64,000 nt of DNA from positions 1,984,001-2,048,000 of the forward strand of contig NZ_CP099966.1 of the NCBI RefSeq assembly GCF_025403485.1. Direction: 5' to 3'. The notes under the pieces were generated by a model. The model saw nothing but the letters and a program-made list of their open reading frames with translations. It searched no databases and was not told where the DNA came from. This document shows positions 53,518 to 63,172 of the stretch, in pieces. The position numbers and the translations under genes were made by a program. This DNA comes from Chryseobacterium paludis. GTDB taxonomy: Bacteria; Bacteroidota; Bacteroidia; Flavobacteriales; Weeksellaceae. Position 1 is the first letter of the stretch; every line of letters begins with the position of its first letter.

Positions 53518-54042
53518 TTATTGGGAAATAATAGTATACGTTAATTCAGTAGTATACACTGTAGGAGCCTGACCAGCAATATAATTATCCAGGTAAGCAT
53601 TAGCTCCAGCACCTTTATACTCAATACTGATTTTTTTATCTACACCTCCGTTGGGAGAAGTAACCAAGGTAGTTTCAGTGGCAGATAATTGTATATTCTG
53701 CGCATATTGCGCTCCATTTACAGCTTCAGATCCTGCACTTGCTTTGATCTGTACGGTATTGGCCTGAATATTTTTAGCTCCATTTTGTAAAGCTGCATTG
53801 GCACTTTTTACTTTTACCTGAAATCCTCCGGTACTGTAGATACTTAAATGGTCTGCATTCACAGAAGAAACTCCATTTACATAGTCATCCTTGGTCACAT
53901 AGTCAAGGTTAACGATTTTCTGAGCATTGTTCACCACAAGAGTTTGAATAGGTTTCAATCTCACATTGAGTGTTACATTTTGTTGAGCTTGTAATGCTGC
54001 AAATCCTAATAGAGCAAAAGAAGCTAAGATACATTTCTTCAT
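53518..54042 (-). CDS. Pilin-like secreted subunit, 174 residues
   Basis: The protein has a signal peptide (ending ALQAQ, about 19) and one beta domain opening with QNVTLNVRLKPIQTLVVNNA. It ends YTTELTYTIISQ, a terminal strand as in fimbrial subunits. As the first gene before the chaperone, it could be the major fibre subunit. It is preceded by a -7 box at 54095. No family is confirmed. Confidence 0.6.
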   Translation of the reverse strand: MKKCILASFALLGFAALQAQQNVTLNVRLKPIQTLVVNNAQKIVNLDYVTKDDYVNGVSSVNADHLSIYSTGGFQVKVKSANAALQNGAKNIQANTVQIKASAGSEAVNGAQYAQNIQLSATETTLVTSPNGGVDKKISIEYKGAGANAYLDNYIAGQAPTVYTTELTYTIISQ

Positions 54043-54094
54043 AATTTAAAACGGTTTTCTTGTATTAATAATTATTAATTTTTAGAATTTGCCG

Positions 54095-54102
54095 CAAATG
54101 TA
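54095..54102 (-). promoter_or_regulatory. Candidate -7 box of the fibre operon
   Basis: On the minus strand TACATTTG matches TAnnTTTG exactly, 53 bases before the pilin-like start at 54042. No TTG was found at the usual -33 distance. The rest of the 54043-54361 gap is AT-rich with nothing else seen. Confidence 0.4.
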
Positions 54103-54361
54103 GATAGAAAGATAGCTTATGCTTTTGTGAAAAAATACTTAAAATTTGTGATTTTATGTAGTGAATTATTTACACACGGAAAGAGCCTTTTATGAAAAAA
54201 TCATAAAAAGCATCGAATGTCAACAAAAAAATACCGTTAAAAATTAAAAGATATATTATATTATTATTAAATAATTCACTTTTATACGTTTATCGGTAAA
54301 AAAGACATTATGGAAAATTTTAATCTATACATGATAATTTCCATAAAGCTTTGTATATTTT

Positions 54362-54769
54362 TTATTGAGAAATTAGTGTTAGCACTAAATGATCAGATTG
54401 AAAATCAACTTCGCAACCTAATTTTTTTATCACTTTTTCTATATTCTCATTTATTTTATACACTTTCTGAATAACTCCTTTCTGGTGATCTATCAGATTA
54501 TATTCTTTATAACAACTGTTTTCAAGGTTTTCTTTTATATTGTTATTAGTTTCCTGGTGCGCTTTAACCTCAAAACCTGAGGGACTCGATACCGTCACAG
54601 ATTGGAATTCAGGTGACCGGGATCTTTTTTTATCAGATACATCAGAATTAATTGAAAGGACTTGCACCGGATATAAGCGGACATTTAGCCTCAAAGCATC
54701 AGACATCTGAGCAAAATATTTTGCACTTGCAAAAAATAAAACAATTAATAAAAACCTTGTAAAAAGCAT
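54362..54769 (-). CDS. Second pilin-like secreted protein, 135 residues
   Basis: The start at 54769 gives a signal peptide (FLLIVLFFASAKYFAQ). The mature part opens LRLNVRLYPVQVLSINSDVS, closely like LNVRLKPIQTLVVN in the larger pilin-like protein, and ends VLTLISQ. The middle is charged and shorter. It may be a minor subunit. It lies between the AraC gene and the fibre operon, with a 319-base gap before the next gene. Confidence 0.55.
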   Translation of the reverse strand: MLFTRFLLIVLFFASAKYFAQMSDALRLNVRLYPVQVLSINSDVSDKKRSRSPEFQSVTVSSPSGFEVKAHQETNNNIKENLENSCYKEYNLIDHQKGVIQKVYKINENIEKVIKKLGCEVDFQSDHLVLTLISQ

Positions 54770-54848
54770 ATAGCCTAGATTTTTCACCAATCGGTTACTT
54801 AGGTAAATATACAATAAATTCTATAACTTCATACAATAAGTTCTAGAA

Positions 54849-55679
54849 TTATCTCAATTCTGAGGGATTTTTTCCGGTGTGCTTTTTAATGAAGTTCGTA
54901 AAATTCCCTTCATTACTGAAACCCAGTTCATAAGAGACTTCAGAGATTGTACAGTTAGAAAAAACAAGTGCTTTTTTACATTCATTCACCAACTTTTCAA
55001 TAATAATATGCTTGGCAGTTTTTCCCAGAACATATTCAGTCATTTCTGTTAATTTTCTGGCAGAAATATTCAGTTCATTAGCATAATAGGAGACCTTCTT
55101 TGCCCTTTTATAATCTCTTTGTAAAATGACTTTAAACCTATTGACATAGTACATATAGTCGAATTTAAAATCTTTCTTTATCTCTTCGGTAGGTATATGT
55201 AAAAATGCATCCAGGATAAGCCTTTCTATTGCATTGTGAGCTGCAGAAATATACAGGCTCTTATCTTTACGCTGAAAACTCTCCATCCGCTCCATAAAAA
55301 CTACTTTCATTTGTTCAATATTAGTGAAGGGCGCAATAAATACATCTGAATCATAATTGAAGAAAAGCTGGGAATTGATGAACAAACTGTCTTTTGTTGA
55401 TCGTTCATAGAAACTTGCTGAAAAGGCAATAACAAAAATTTCATATCTTATCACTTTACCAAAAAGCACTTTCTTTTGAGGGCCTACGAATGCAATATTA
55501 CCTGCCTGAATGTCATAAGATACATTCTCAACGGTTAGTTTGATATCTTCTAAAATGATATAGATACAAAAGTAATCCAGCGTGCTAAATTCTCTATTAT
55601 TGTTATTTCTTTTTATAATAAGATCTAATCGATTGATACTAAATCCACTATCCTTTAACTGCTCCGTTATTATATACAT
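54849..55679 (-). CDS. AraC-family regulator next to the fibre genes
   Basis: I take the ATG at 55679, since the longer frame starts with TTG. The 276-residue protein has an AraC N-terminal region and a C-terminal HTH pair, with the second helix run TISEVSYELGFSNEGNFTNF and closing GKNPSELR. It probably controls the fibre genes; evidence is position only. Confidence 0.85.
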   Translation of the reverse strand: MYIITEQLKDSGFSINRLDLIIKRNNNNREFSTLDYFCIYIILEDIKLTVENVSYDIQAGNIAFVGPQKKVLFGKVIRYEIFVIAFSASFYERSTKDSLFINSQLFFNYDSDVFIAPFTNIEQMKVVFMERMESFQRKDKSLYISAAHNAIERLILDAFLHIPTEEIKKDFKFDYMYYVNRFKVILQRDYKRAKKVSYYANELNISARKLTEMTEYVLGKTAKHIIIEKLVNECKKALVFSNCTISEVSYELGFSNEGNFTNFIKKHTGKNPSELR

Positions 55680-56092
55680 ACAATTGCTAATTCTATCAAG
55701 GAAAATCCCATTCAACAAACTATTATATAAATATAAAATTTTTACTAAATATTGTTCTACTAAAGGAAAAATGTACTAAAATTAACACATCACGGATTAT
55801 TAACTAAAATCATTTTAGTTTTATAAACTTTACATATAAGCGAATTAAACAATCATTTACTACCCCTTGTCATGTATATTATATTTTCATTTCTTATCAC
55901 TGTCATTAGTATTTTCTATTTTTCCCGATTGTATATTTTCATAACTTGTCTGTTTTAACTTAAGGAAGAAATACAAAAAATCTACAAATAAATTTGCTTA
56001 AATTTAAAGACAATAACAATCTTTAATCCATTTAATTCCAGACAAATACAACAAATATTTAAAAGCAATTAGTAGAAAAACAGCAACGTCTC
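55680..56092. other. AT-rich intergenic region, no gene seen
   Basis: This gap lies between the divergent AraC and VWA genes. I see no convincing -7 box, hairpin or small gene in it. Confidence 0.6.
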
Positions 56093-57235
56093 ATGACTAA
56101 TAAAGATTTTAATTTTCACAAAGGATTTACATTCAGCAAACATATTCCGGAAGAAGTATCAAATTTTGACCGGGTTTTTGATATTTTCAAAGATTTGCTT
56201 ACCCATACTTCCGGAGATATCGAAGAAGCCTTTGAATGGCTCGATATGCTGAATAAAGAATATGACATTTTCGACGATGGATATACCATTGAGGATTTTG
56301 AAGAGGATTTAAGAAAACGCGGATACATCAAAAAAGAAGATGATCCTGAAGATGGGAATTCCGGATCAGGAAAAGGTAAAAATATACTGACTGCCAAACT
56401 GGAGGCTGCTTTACGGGAATATGCTTTGGATCAGATTTTTGGAAAGCTGAAAAAAAGCGGCGTCGGAAACCATCGTACATCGAAAACGGGTGTTGGTGAT
56501 GAAAGAGATGGTGAAAATCGCACCTATCAATATGGAGATGATCTGTCGTTGGTGAATATGACTGAAAGTCTAAAAAACGCACAGATCAATAACGGAATTT
56601 CTGACCTGCGCCTCACGGAAGACGACCTCATCGTAGAGGAAACCAAACATAAAGCGCAGATGAGTACCGTATTGATGATTGACATCAGCCACTCCATGAT
56701 CTTATATGGTGAAGACCGTATCACGCCTGCTAAAAAAGTGGCCATGGCGCTGGTAGAATTAATTAACCGAAAATATCCAAAGGATTCCATTGATATTATT
56801 GTTTTTGGAAATGAAGCCTGGCCTATTAAAGTTAAGGATCTGCCTTACTTAAAGGTCGGCCCTTATCATACCAATACAGTCGCCGGTTTAGAGTTAGCAA
56901 TGGATATTCTTCGCAGAAAAAGAAATACCAATAAGCAGATCTTTATGATCACTGATGGAAAACCAAGTTGTATTCAACTGCCTACAGGTGAGTTTTATAT
57001 GAACAGCAATGGCCTGGACGAAATGATTGTTTCCCAATGCCTCAACAGAGCAGCACAAGCCAGAAAACTGAAAATTCCAATCACTACTTTTATGATTGCT
57101 CAGGATCCTTATCTGCGTCAGTTTGTGGAAGCCTTTACAGCACAAAATAAAGGGAAAGCCTTTTTAACGGGTCTTTCAGGTTTAGGGCAAATGATTTTTG
57201 AAGATTATGAAAAAAACAGAATTAAAAGAATTTAG
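56093..57235 (+). CDS. VWA-domain protein partnered with an AAA ATPase
   Basis: The 380-residue protein has a charged N-terminal half and a C-terminal VWA domain. The MIDAS motif DISHS (D197, S199, S201) is complete, and the later FMITDGKP and TTFMIAQD strands fit the fold. VWA proteins of this type work with MoxR/Mg-chelatase-like ATPases in metal insertion or complex remodelling. The AAA gene follows after 88 bases. Confidence 0.85.
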   Translation: MTNKDFNFHKGFTFSKHIPEEVSNFDRVFDIFKDLLTHTSGDIEEAFEWLDMLNKEYDIFDDGYTIEDFEEDLRKRGYIKKEDDPEDGNSGSGKGKNILTAKLEAALREYALDQIFGKLKKSGVGNHRTSKTGVGDERDGENRTYQYGDDLSLVNMTESLKNAQINNGISDLRLTEDDLIVEETKHKAQMSTVLMIDISHSMILYGEDRITPAKKVAMALVELINRKYPKDSIDIIVFGNEAWPIKVKDLPYLKVGPYHTNTVAGLELAMDILRRKRNTNKQIFMITDGKPSCIQLPTGEFYMNSNGLDEMIVSQCLNRAAQARKLKIPITTFMIAQDPYLRQFVEAFTAQNKGKAFLTGLSGLGQMIFEDYEKNRIKRI

Positions 57236-57323
57236 ATATAAGATGTCAGATGTTAGACATTAGATGTCAGACCTATAATTAAGATAAAAGTATCATTAAA
57301 TAATTGTTATTACTTACAAGAAA

Positions 57324-58778
57324 ATGAAAAACGATATTACATTTAAAGAATTAAAAAAATCCGGTTATACTGATAAAACGATCAATGAAGAAATTCAGGC
57401 AAACTTAATTGCAAGAATTAAAGCTAAAGAACCTGTATTTGAAGGTCTTTTAGGTTATGAAGATACGGTAGTTCCGCAATTGAAAAAAGCTATTCTTGCC
57501 GGTCATCATATTAATCTATTGGGTTTACGTGGCCAGGCAAAAACGAGGATTGCAAGAAGTATGGTCAATCTTCTTGATGAATACATGCCTATTGTAAAAG
57601 GATCCGAGATCAATGACAGTCCGTTTCAGCCTATCTCAAAATTTGCCCGGGATCTTATTGCTGAACATGGTGATGAAACCCCTATTTCATGGGTACACCG
57701 CTCCAACCGTTTCTTTGAGAAACTGGCAACACCGGATGTGAATGTTGCTGACTTAATTGGGGATATAGATCCTATTAAAGCGGCTACTTTAAAACTCCCC
57801 TATTCCGATGAGCGTGTTTTACACTATGGAATGATTCCTCGTGCCAACCGTTCGATATTTGTATTAAATGAACTTCCGGATCTACAGGCACGGATTCAGG
57901 TTTCTTTATTTAATATTTTGCAGGAAGGTGATATTCAGATTCGTGGATTTCAGTTGAGAATGCCACTTGATATCCAGTTTGTCTTTACAGCAAACCCTGA
58001 AGATTATACCAACCGTGGAAGTATTGTAACTCCTTTAAAAGATAGAATCGGATCGCAAATTTTCACCCATTATCCTCAGACGATTGCGCTTGCCAGACAG
58101 ATTACAGAACAGGAAGCCAGGGTTTCAACCGAAGACCGATCAAAAATACAAATTCCAGGTCTGGCAAAAGATCTTCTGGAAGAAGTTGCTTTTGCAGCAC
58201 GTGACAGTGAATATGTGGATGCAAAAAGTGGTGTAAGTGCGCGACTTACCATCAGTGCTATGGAAAATTTAATGGCGGCTGCAAAATTACGTCTGATCGA
58301 GTCTGGTGCCGAAAAAACGACAATTCGTTTGCTCGATTTTATGTCGATCATTCCATCAATTACAGGAAAAATAGAACTTGTGTATGAAGGCGAGCAGGAA
58401 GGTGCAGATTATGTAGCGAAAATATTAATCGACAAAGCGGTTATGGTACAGTTTGAAATGCTGTTCCCACGTATATCCAAGCTGGAAAAAGAGAGTATTA
58501 AAACACCATATACTGACTTGATCAAATGGTTTAACAAAAACCACCTTGAACTCAATTATGCAGATTCAGATGAGGAATTCTATGCTAAACTAAACAGCAT
58601 AACCCCTCTGGTAGCAGTGGTTGAAGAAAATACTTCAGGACTCAGCCCTGAAGATCAGAATTTTTGCAAAGAATTGGTTTTATGGGCTTTAACCATTAGT
58701 AAAAAACTGGATAAATCTGAAAACCAGACTGCTTTCACTTTTGATTCAGCAGATGTAGGTCAGTTTTTCCGAAACTAA
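57324..58778 (+). CDS. MoxR/Mg-chelatase-like AAA+ ATPase
   Basis: The 484-residue protein has a Walker A variant GLRGQAKT (67-74), a Walker B region VLNELPDL, and a sensor segment FVFTANPEDYTNRGSIVTPL with LKDRIGSQI. These match the Mg-chelatase ChlI/MoxR clade. It should remodel a partner with the VWA protein encoded upstream. It ends before a strong terminator. Confidence 0.9.
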   Translation: MKNDITFKELKKSGYTDKTINEEIQANLIARIKAKEPVFEGLLGYEDTVVPQLKKAILAGHHINLLGLRGQAKTRIARSMVNLLDEYMPIVKGSEINDSPFQPISKFARDLIAEHGDETPISWVHRSNRFFEKLATPDVNVADLIGDIDPIKAATLKLPYSDERVLHYGMIPRANRSIFVLNELPDLQARIQVSLFNILQEGDIQIRGFQLRMPLDIQFVFTANPEDYTNRGSIVTPLKDRIGSQIFTHYPQTIALARQITEQEARVSTEDRSKIQIPGLAKDLLEEVAFAARDSEYVDAKSGVSARLTISAMENLMAAAKLRLIESGAEKTTIRLLDFMSIIPSITGKIELVYEGEQEGADYVAKILIDKAVMVQFEMLFPRISKLEKESIKTPYTDLIKWFNKNHLELNYADSDEEFYAKLNSITPLVAVVEENTSGLSPEDQNFCKELVLWALTISKKLDKSENQTAFTFDSADVGQFFRN

Positions 58779-58806
58779 ACTATACAAACAACAGAAAGTA
58801 TATGCA

Positions 58807-58850
58807 AACAACAGCTTCAGATTTCTCTGAAGCTGTTGTTTTATTTTTAA
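58807..58850 (+). terminator. Terminator of the VWA/AAA operon
   Basis: AACAACAGCTTCAGA pairs perfectly with TCTGAAGCTGTTGTT across loop TTTC (15-base stem), followed by a T-rich tract. Confidence 0.9.
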
Positions 58851-58856
58851 ATTTTT

Positions 58857-61730
58857 CTAATAAATAGTGACCGGACCTGCCAAACCCATGGATTGAAGTG
58901 GCTGGTCCTTCTTTTTTTGATTCGTCCAGTATTGTGCAACAACATTATCTTTAAGGGTTTTCATATAGTTCACCATGACGGTAACCACCTTAATTTCGAT
59001 ATCATTCATTCCTTCCCTGATTAAACCTTCCAAAGGATAAATTCTTCTACCAAACCACTGTGTTCCCGCTTCTACTCCATTGATACGTACCTCACAGATC
59101 CCATATACACTTCCCAGATTCAGATAATTTATTGTTGACTTATCTCCTGATTGAAACCTATTCCGGTATACTACCGTTCCTGCAAAATTTGCATATGCAG
59201 GCAGTTCTTTAAGATCAGCCAGTTTATTCAGTTCTTCTTTTTTAATGGTTCCATCATAGTGTCTGAATTCAACATCCCAGGTATTGTTAAGTTCTGTTGA
59301 GTTATTTCCAGTTAAAGGACTGTCTTTCCAGACTATTCCTTTTCTATCATGATCAAAAACAATCAGCTTGGAATCGGCAGGGCCTAAATCGATATGAAGG
59401 CGTCCTTCCGGCAGCTCCAGTCTGAAACGTTTACCTGTTGCAGCATCCCATAACCAGGCCCGTTTGTGTCTGATCACCTCTTTTTCAAATGTAATATCCA
59501 ACGGCGCATTGTGTTTACTGCTGGAATTATTAAACAGGAAAAGGTCCGCTTTATCTGTCTGATAACGCACCTGGGTGACAAACGTCTTTGGGGACTGAAT
59601 CTTCACATAAGGCTTAATATTATACTTTTCCTGAACAGTTTTATACCAACCCAGGAAATCAGACGCTGGCTTTTTTAAGAAAATAAAGCGGTCAGGATAA
59701 GCCTGCATTTTCGTGACCCAGTCTCTTACTTCCCGATCTCTTTTCTCATAATTATTCCAGCCTGTAGACCGGTCTGGTGTGGCTTCAATACAAAAGATTC
59801 TTCCGCCACTGCTAACAAAATCATGGAGTTTACTGGCGGTAGCTGTATCTAAACTATGTACTTCGATCAAAAATAAAGTATGGTATTTTCTCTTTCCATA
59901 AGTAAGGAAACCTTTCTTGACTTCCGAGTCGTTGATGACGCGTTCAGAGACATAATCACAGGCATTACCATTCTGATGAATAGATTCCCAGATCAATGCC
60001 TGATAAGCTGGCGATACCATAACAGGGAAAGGTTCCATCTGCGCCCCATATTCCGACCACTGATCCGCAAAAGGTGCCAAAAGTGCAATATCAGCAAACA
60101 TACTTGCCTGCTGTAATACGGCTGATAATCTTGCCCGGTAATCTGTATAATGTTTAAAATACGGCCACATCGTATTCTTCTCATTGAAATATCCACCATA
60201 GGTTATCCAGCCGGGAAAAGCTGCTTCCGGTGGCGAATAATTAAATCCATGAAAAATAGGATGGGTAACTCCGGATATCGTACTCTGATCTCCGGCTATT
60301 TTAAAAATTTCCAGCGATTCATTAAAGACCATATCCGTATTGGTAAGCTCTTCTGAGCTGATCAGCTTTTTATCCTTTAAATGTGCTGCGGAGGAAACCA
60401 ATTTATTGATCATCGTATTTCCCCTACCCAGATGCCAGGGATATTGCGTGAATTTTTCCTCACTGATATCTTCTCCTATTCCATATTTCAGCCAGGTCTC
60501 ACATTCAGGGATATCGATATCAAAACTTCCTTCCAGTGGAAAATAACCGCGTCCATAAGCTTGTGCTCTTGATTTTATCTTATTGTCTTTACACCACTGT
60601 ACAAAGGTATGTACAAATCTTTCCTCAAATATTTCAGCTTTTGTCAGTTCAAAATCGTACCGCATCCGGTCGATCATCTTTTTAAATTCCGGACCTGATT
60701 TTACGGGATAAAGGATATTCTGACCGGTCGTATTTCCCATTCCACCAATTTTAAATAAAACAAAAGGCAGATAAGGATACAGGTCATATCCCCTTCTCCG
60801 TTTAAACTCGCTCATCATATCATTGCTCCAGTTCGTTCCTTCCGTCTCCAGACTGTCGACGAAGAAAGATCTGACATTTGGAGCAAGCGGTCCTATTTTT
60901 TGCTGAATGCCGTCACTCATCCTGTTGAGGTATTTCTTTACTGCCTCAGTATCGTAATGATTCAGTACAGGTCCCATACCACCCGGAGCACCCTGGATCA
61001 CACTCATAAAGCGCTGTATTTTTACCAATCCGTAAATGGCATAATCACCTTTAGGTATAGAAACTTTGATCATCCCATTTTTAATCTGATCCGACAGGTT
61101 CATTACTTCATCCATACTGTTTAAAGGATCGGGAACAAGCTTTACTTCCATCATTTCCATTGTTCTTCCGCTATATGGACTTGTAATGGCCGGATCAGCC
61201 TCTTTGTAAAGATCAAAAAGAGAGAACTCTGTGGTAAGGGGACCTTTCAATTTTTTTACAGCGATCACCACGATCTGTGAACATTCTTCCTTTTTCAGGA
61301 AATCACCACCCATAGGGAATCCGGTACCGACAAGCAAATCGCAGGTCATCCCTAATGATTTAGCTTCTTCAAGGGTGAATTTCAATAATTCAATCCACTC
61401 ATCACTCATCCAGTCTACACTGGGTTTATTCATATCATCAGTTCGTGAGGGAAATGATATGGGATTGATCTCTACACCCCCTATTCCTGCATCTTTTAAA
61501 ATCCTGAGTTCACGGGCAAGTTCTGATTTTTCTATTTTATCGCCGTTCCACCACCAACGGACAAATGGCCGGTAATGATTTTCCGGGTTACTGAATATTT
61601 CAAATAGTGACTTATTAAGGGGTAAATTTCCTTCTTTCAGCATTGCATGTGCATATGACGGCAATACATTCACTAAAACTAAACCGGATGCTGCAACTGA
61701 ACAATGTTTCAAAAAGTCTCTTCTTTTCAT
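58857..61730 (-). CDS. GH106-type alpha-L-rhamnosidase, Tat-exported
   Basis: The start at 61730 gives a twin-arginine signal (MKRRDFLKHCSVAASGLVLV). The 957-residue protein then has the GH106 opening PFVRWWWNGD, LKDAGIGGVEINPISFP and DLLVGTGFPMGG, and a catalytic-region PSVDWMSDEW. The C-terminal region has sugar-binding-like strands (GTVVYRNRFQS). It should release rhamnose from plant or bacterial polysaccharides outside the cytoplasm. It has no carbohydrate-cluster neighbours (no SusC/SusD). Confidence 0.88.
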   Translation of the reverse strand: MKRRDFLKHCSVAASGLVLVNVLPSYAHAMLKEGNLPLNKSLFEIFSNPENHYRPFVRWWWNGDKIEKSELARELRILKDAGIGGVEINPISFPSRTDDMNKPSVDWMSDEWIELLKFTLEEAKSLGMTCDLLVGTGFPMGGDFLKKEECSQIVVIAVKKLKGPLTTEFSLFDLYKEADPAITSPYSGRTMEMMEVKLVPDPLNSMDEVMNLSDQIKNGMIKVSIPKGDYAIYGLVKIQRFMSVIQGAPGGMGPVLNHYDTEAVKKYLNRMSDGIQQKIGPLAPNVRSFFVDSLETEGTNWSNDMMSEFKRRRGYDLYPYLPFVLFKIGGMGNTTGQNILYPVKSGPEFKKMIDRMRYDFELTKAEIFEERFVHTFVQWCKDNKIKSRAQAYGRGYFPLEGSFDIDIPECETWLKYGIGEDISEEKFTQYPWHLGRGNTMINKLVSSAAHLKDKKLISSEELTNTDMVFNESLEIFKIAGDQSTISGVTHPIFHGFNYSPPEAAFPGWITYGGYFNEKNTMWPYFKHYTDYRARLSAVLQQASMFADIALLAPFADQWSEYGAQMEPFPVMVSPAYQALIWESIHQNGNACDYVSERVINDSEVKKGFLTYGKRKYHTLFLIEVHSLDTATASKLHDFVSSGGRIFCIEATPDRSTGWNNYEKRDREVRDWVTKMQAYPDRFIFLKKPASDFLGWYKTVQEKYNIKPYVKIQSPKTFVTQVRYQTDKADLFLFNNSSSKHNAPLDITFEKEVIRHKRAWLWDAATGKRFRLELPEGRLHIDLGPADSKLIVFDHDRKGIVWKDSPLTGNNSTELNNTWDVEFRHYDGTIKKEELNKLADLKELPAYANFAGTVVYRNRFQSGDKSTINYLNLGSVYGICEVRINGVEAGTQWFGRRIYPLEGLIREGMNDIEIKVVTVMVNYMKTLKDNVVAQYWTNQKKKDQPLQSMGLAGPVTIY

Positions 61731-61875
61731 GAATGGCCTGTGTATTAAAATTGATAACACTTATACAAACAGATTCCCTTGAAGGAATCAGATAAGCGGG
61801 CGAACCAAATTTAATAGATTTGCCAACAATAATACACTTTTGTTGGAAAAATAATAGGAGATATTTAATGATGAT

Positions 61876-61905
61876 AAAAAATCCAGGAATTCTATTTTCC
61901 TGGAT
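61876..61905 (-). terminator. Terminator of the serine hydrolase gene at 61934
   Basis: On the minus strand ATCCAGGAA pairs with TTCCTGGAT across a 7-base loop, followed by five to six T. Confidence 0.85.
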
Positions 61906-61933
61906 CAGTTAATACTTTACGTAAAGAACAGAT

Positions 61934-62989
61934 TTATTTCAATATTTTTTGAGAAATTTCATTAAATAAGTTCTGTCTCATCTTTGAGTTTCTTTGACTT
62001 AGAAGTACGATAACGCCCCAATTTTTAACCCTGTTATAAAATATGATCGAAGATTGTCCCATAGAATCACCTGTTTTTACATATACGGTATTTTTATCAT
62101 CCGCTATAATGTTTGTCCCCAGTCCCAATTCTCTATTATTATCTTTATAGAAGATCTTTTCGGTCAGCATTGCTGCCTGAGATATTTTATTTCCTTTAGT
62201 CAAAACCGCTTTCAAATAGGTGATCATATCAGAAGTATTGGACTTTATTAATCCTGCAGGTGCCGTAACATTCCATTTAAGAAATTCCTGAACACCACCA
62301 TTAGGATTGTAGCCTGTTGTTTTATTTTTTACATTAAAATCTTTTGTTAGGGTATGATTCATTTTTAATGACTTGAGTATTTTCTCACGAATGATCTCAT
62401 CATAAGTATTTTCATATACCTTTTCTAAGATTTGCCCCAATAAAGTGTAACCAAGGGTTGAATAACGGTATTTTCCATAATCAGTTAATTCAGTGCAATT
62501 ATTGACAATATCAGTTAATGTTTTTTCAGTTACATTATTGATAGGTTGTTGCGAATCCAGCTCTACAAGTTTTGCAAAATCGACATCAGGCAAGCCAGAT
62601 TGATGGGAAGCTAAATCCGATATTCTTATTTTATTTTTAAGATCCTTCTGTAATACATATTCTTTAGGAAGGTAGTTGTCTATATAATCATCTAATTTTA
62701 TTTTATTTTCAATAGCTGCCTGTGCAATTAAATTTGAAGTTAAAATTTTAGTAATTGAAGCAATTTCAAACAGGGAGTTTTTATCAATATCCATTTGATT
62801 TCCCTTACTCAGTTTACCATATGCGATATAATGTTCTTTATTATTATTGATGTAACCAACACTGATCCCTACATCCGGATTATTTTTATAGTTACTTTGA
62901 ATAATGGAATCGATCTTTTTAGAATAGTCCTGCCCAAAAGTAAAGTTGCTTATTAATAATACGGCTACCATTTTTAATGCGTTTTTCAT
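61934..62989 (-). CDS. Beta-lactamase-fold serine hydrolase with YST second motif
   Basis: The 351-residue protein has a signal peptide (ending FTFGQ) and SITK (S78, K81). The second motif is YST (YRYSTLGYTL) rather than YSN. The end has VYVKTGDSMGQSSIIFYN, with KTG, the third motif typical of penicillin-recognising enzymes. It should be exported. The next hydrolase gene is further leftward-transcribed at 63173. Confidence 0.88.
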   Translation of the reverse strand: MKNALKMVAVLLISNFTFGQDYSKKIDSIIQSNYKNNPDVGISVGYINNNKEHYIAYGKLSKGNQMDIDKNSLFEIASITKILTSNLIAQAAIENKIKLDDYIDNYLPKEYVLQKDLKNKIRISDLASHQSGLPDVDFAKLVELDSQQPINNVTEKTLTDIVNNCTELTDYGKYRYSTLGYTLLGQILEKVYENTYDEIIREKILKSLKMNHTLTKDFNVKNKTTGYNPNGGVQEFLKWNVTAPAGLIKSNTSDMITYLKAVLTKGNKISQAAMLTEKIFYKDNNRELGLGTNIIADDKNTVYVKTGDSMGQSSIIFYNRVKNWGVIVLLSQRNSKMRQNLFNEISQKILK

Positions 62990-63172
62990 AGTTTTTTATT
63001 TAGGTTAAATTTATATTGATGCAAATGTGTGAAAGAAATGATCTTCCCGCGACCGACTGAAAAAAGTCGAACGCATTTATTTAGAAGAATAGGTTTGATA
63101 GATTACAAACGGAAGTACGACTTTTTACAAACAACTGTATTACAGTATACTTAATCCCATTATAATCATTAT

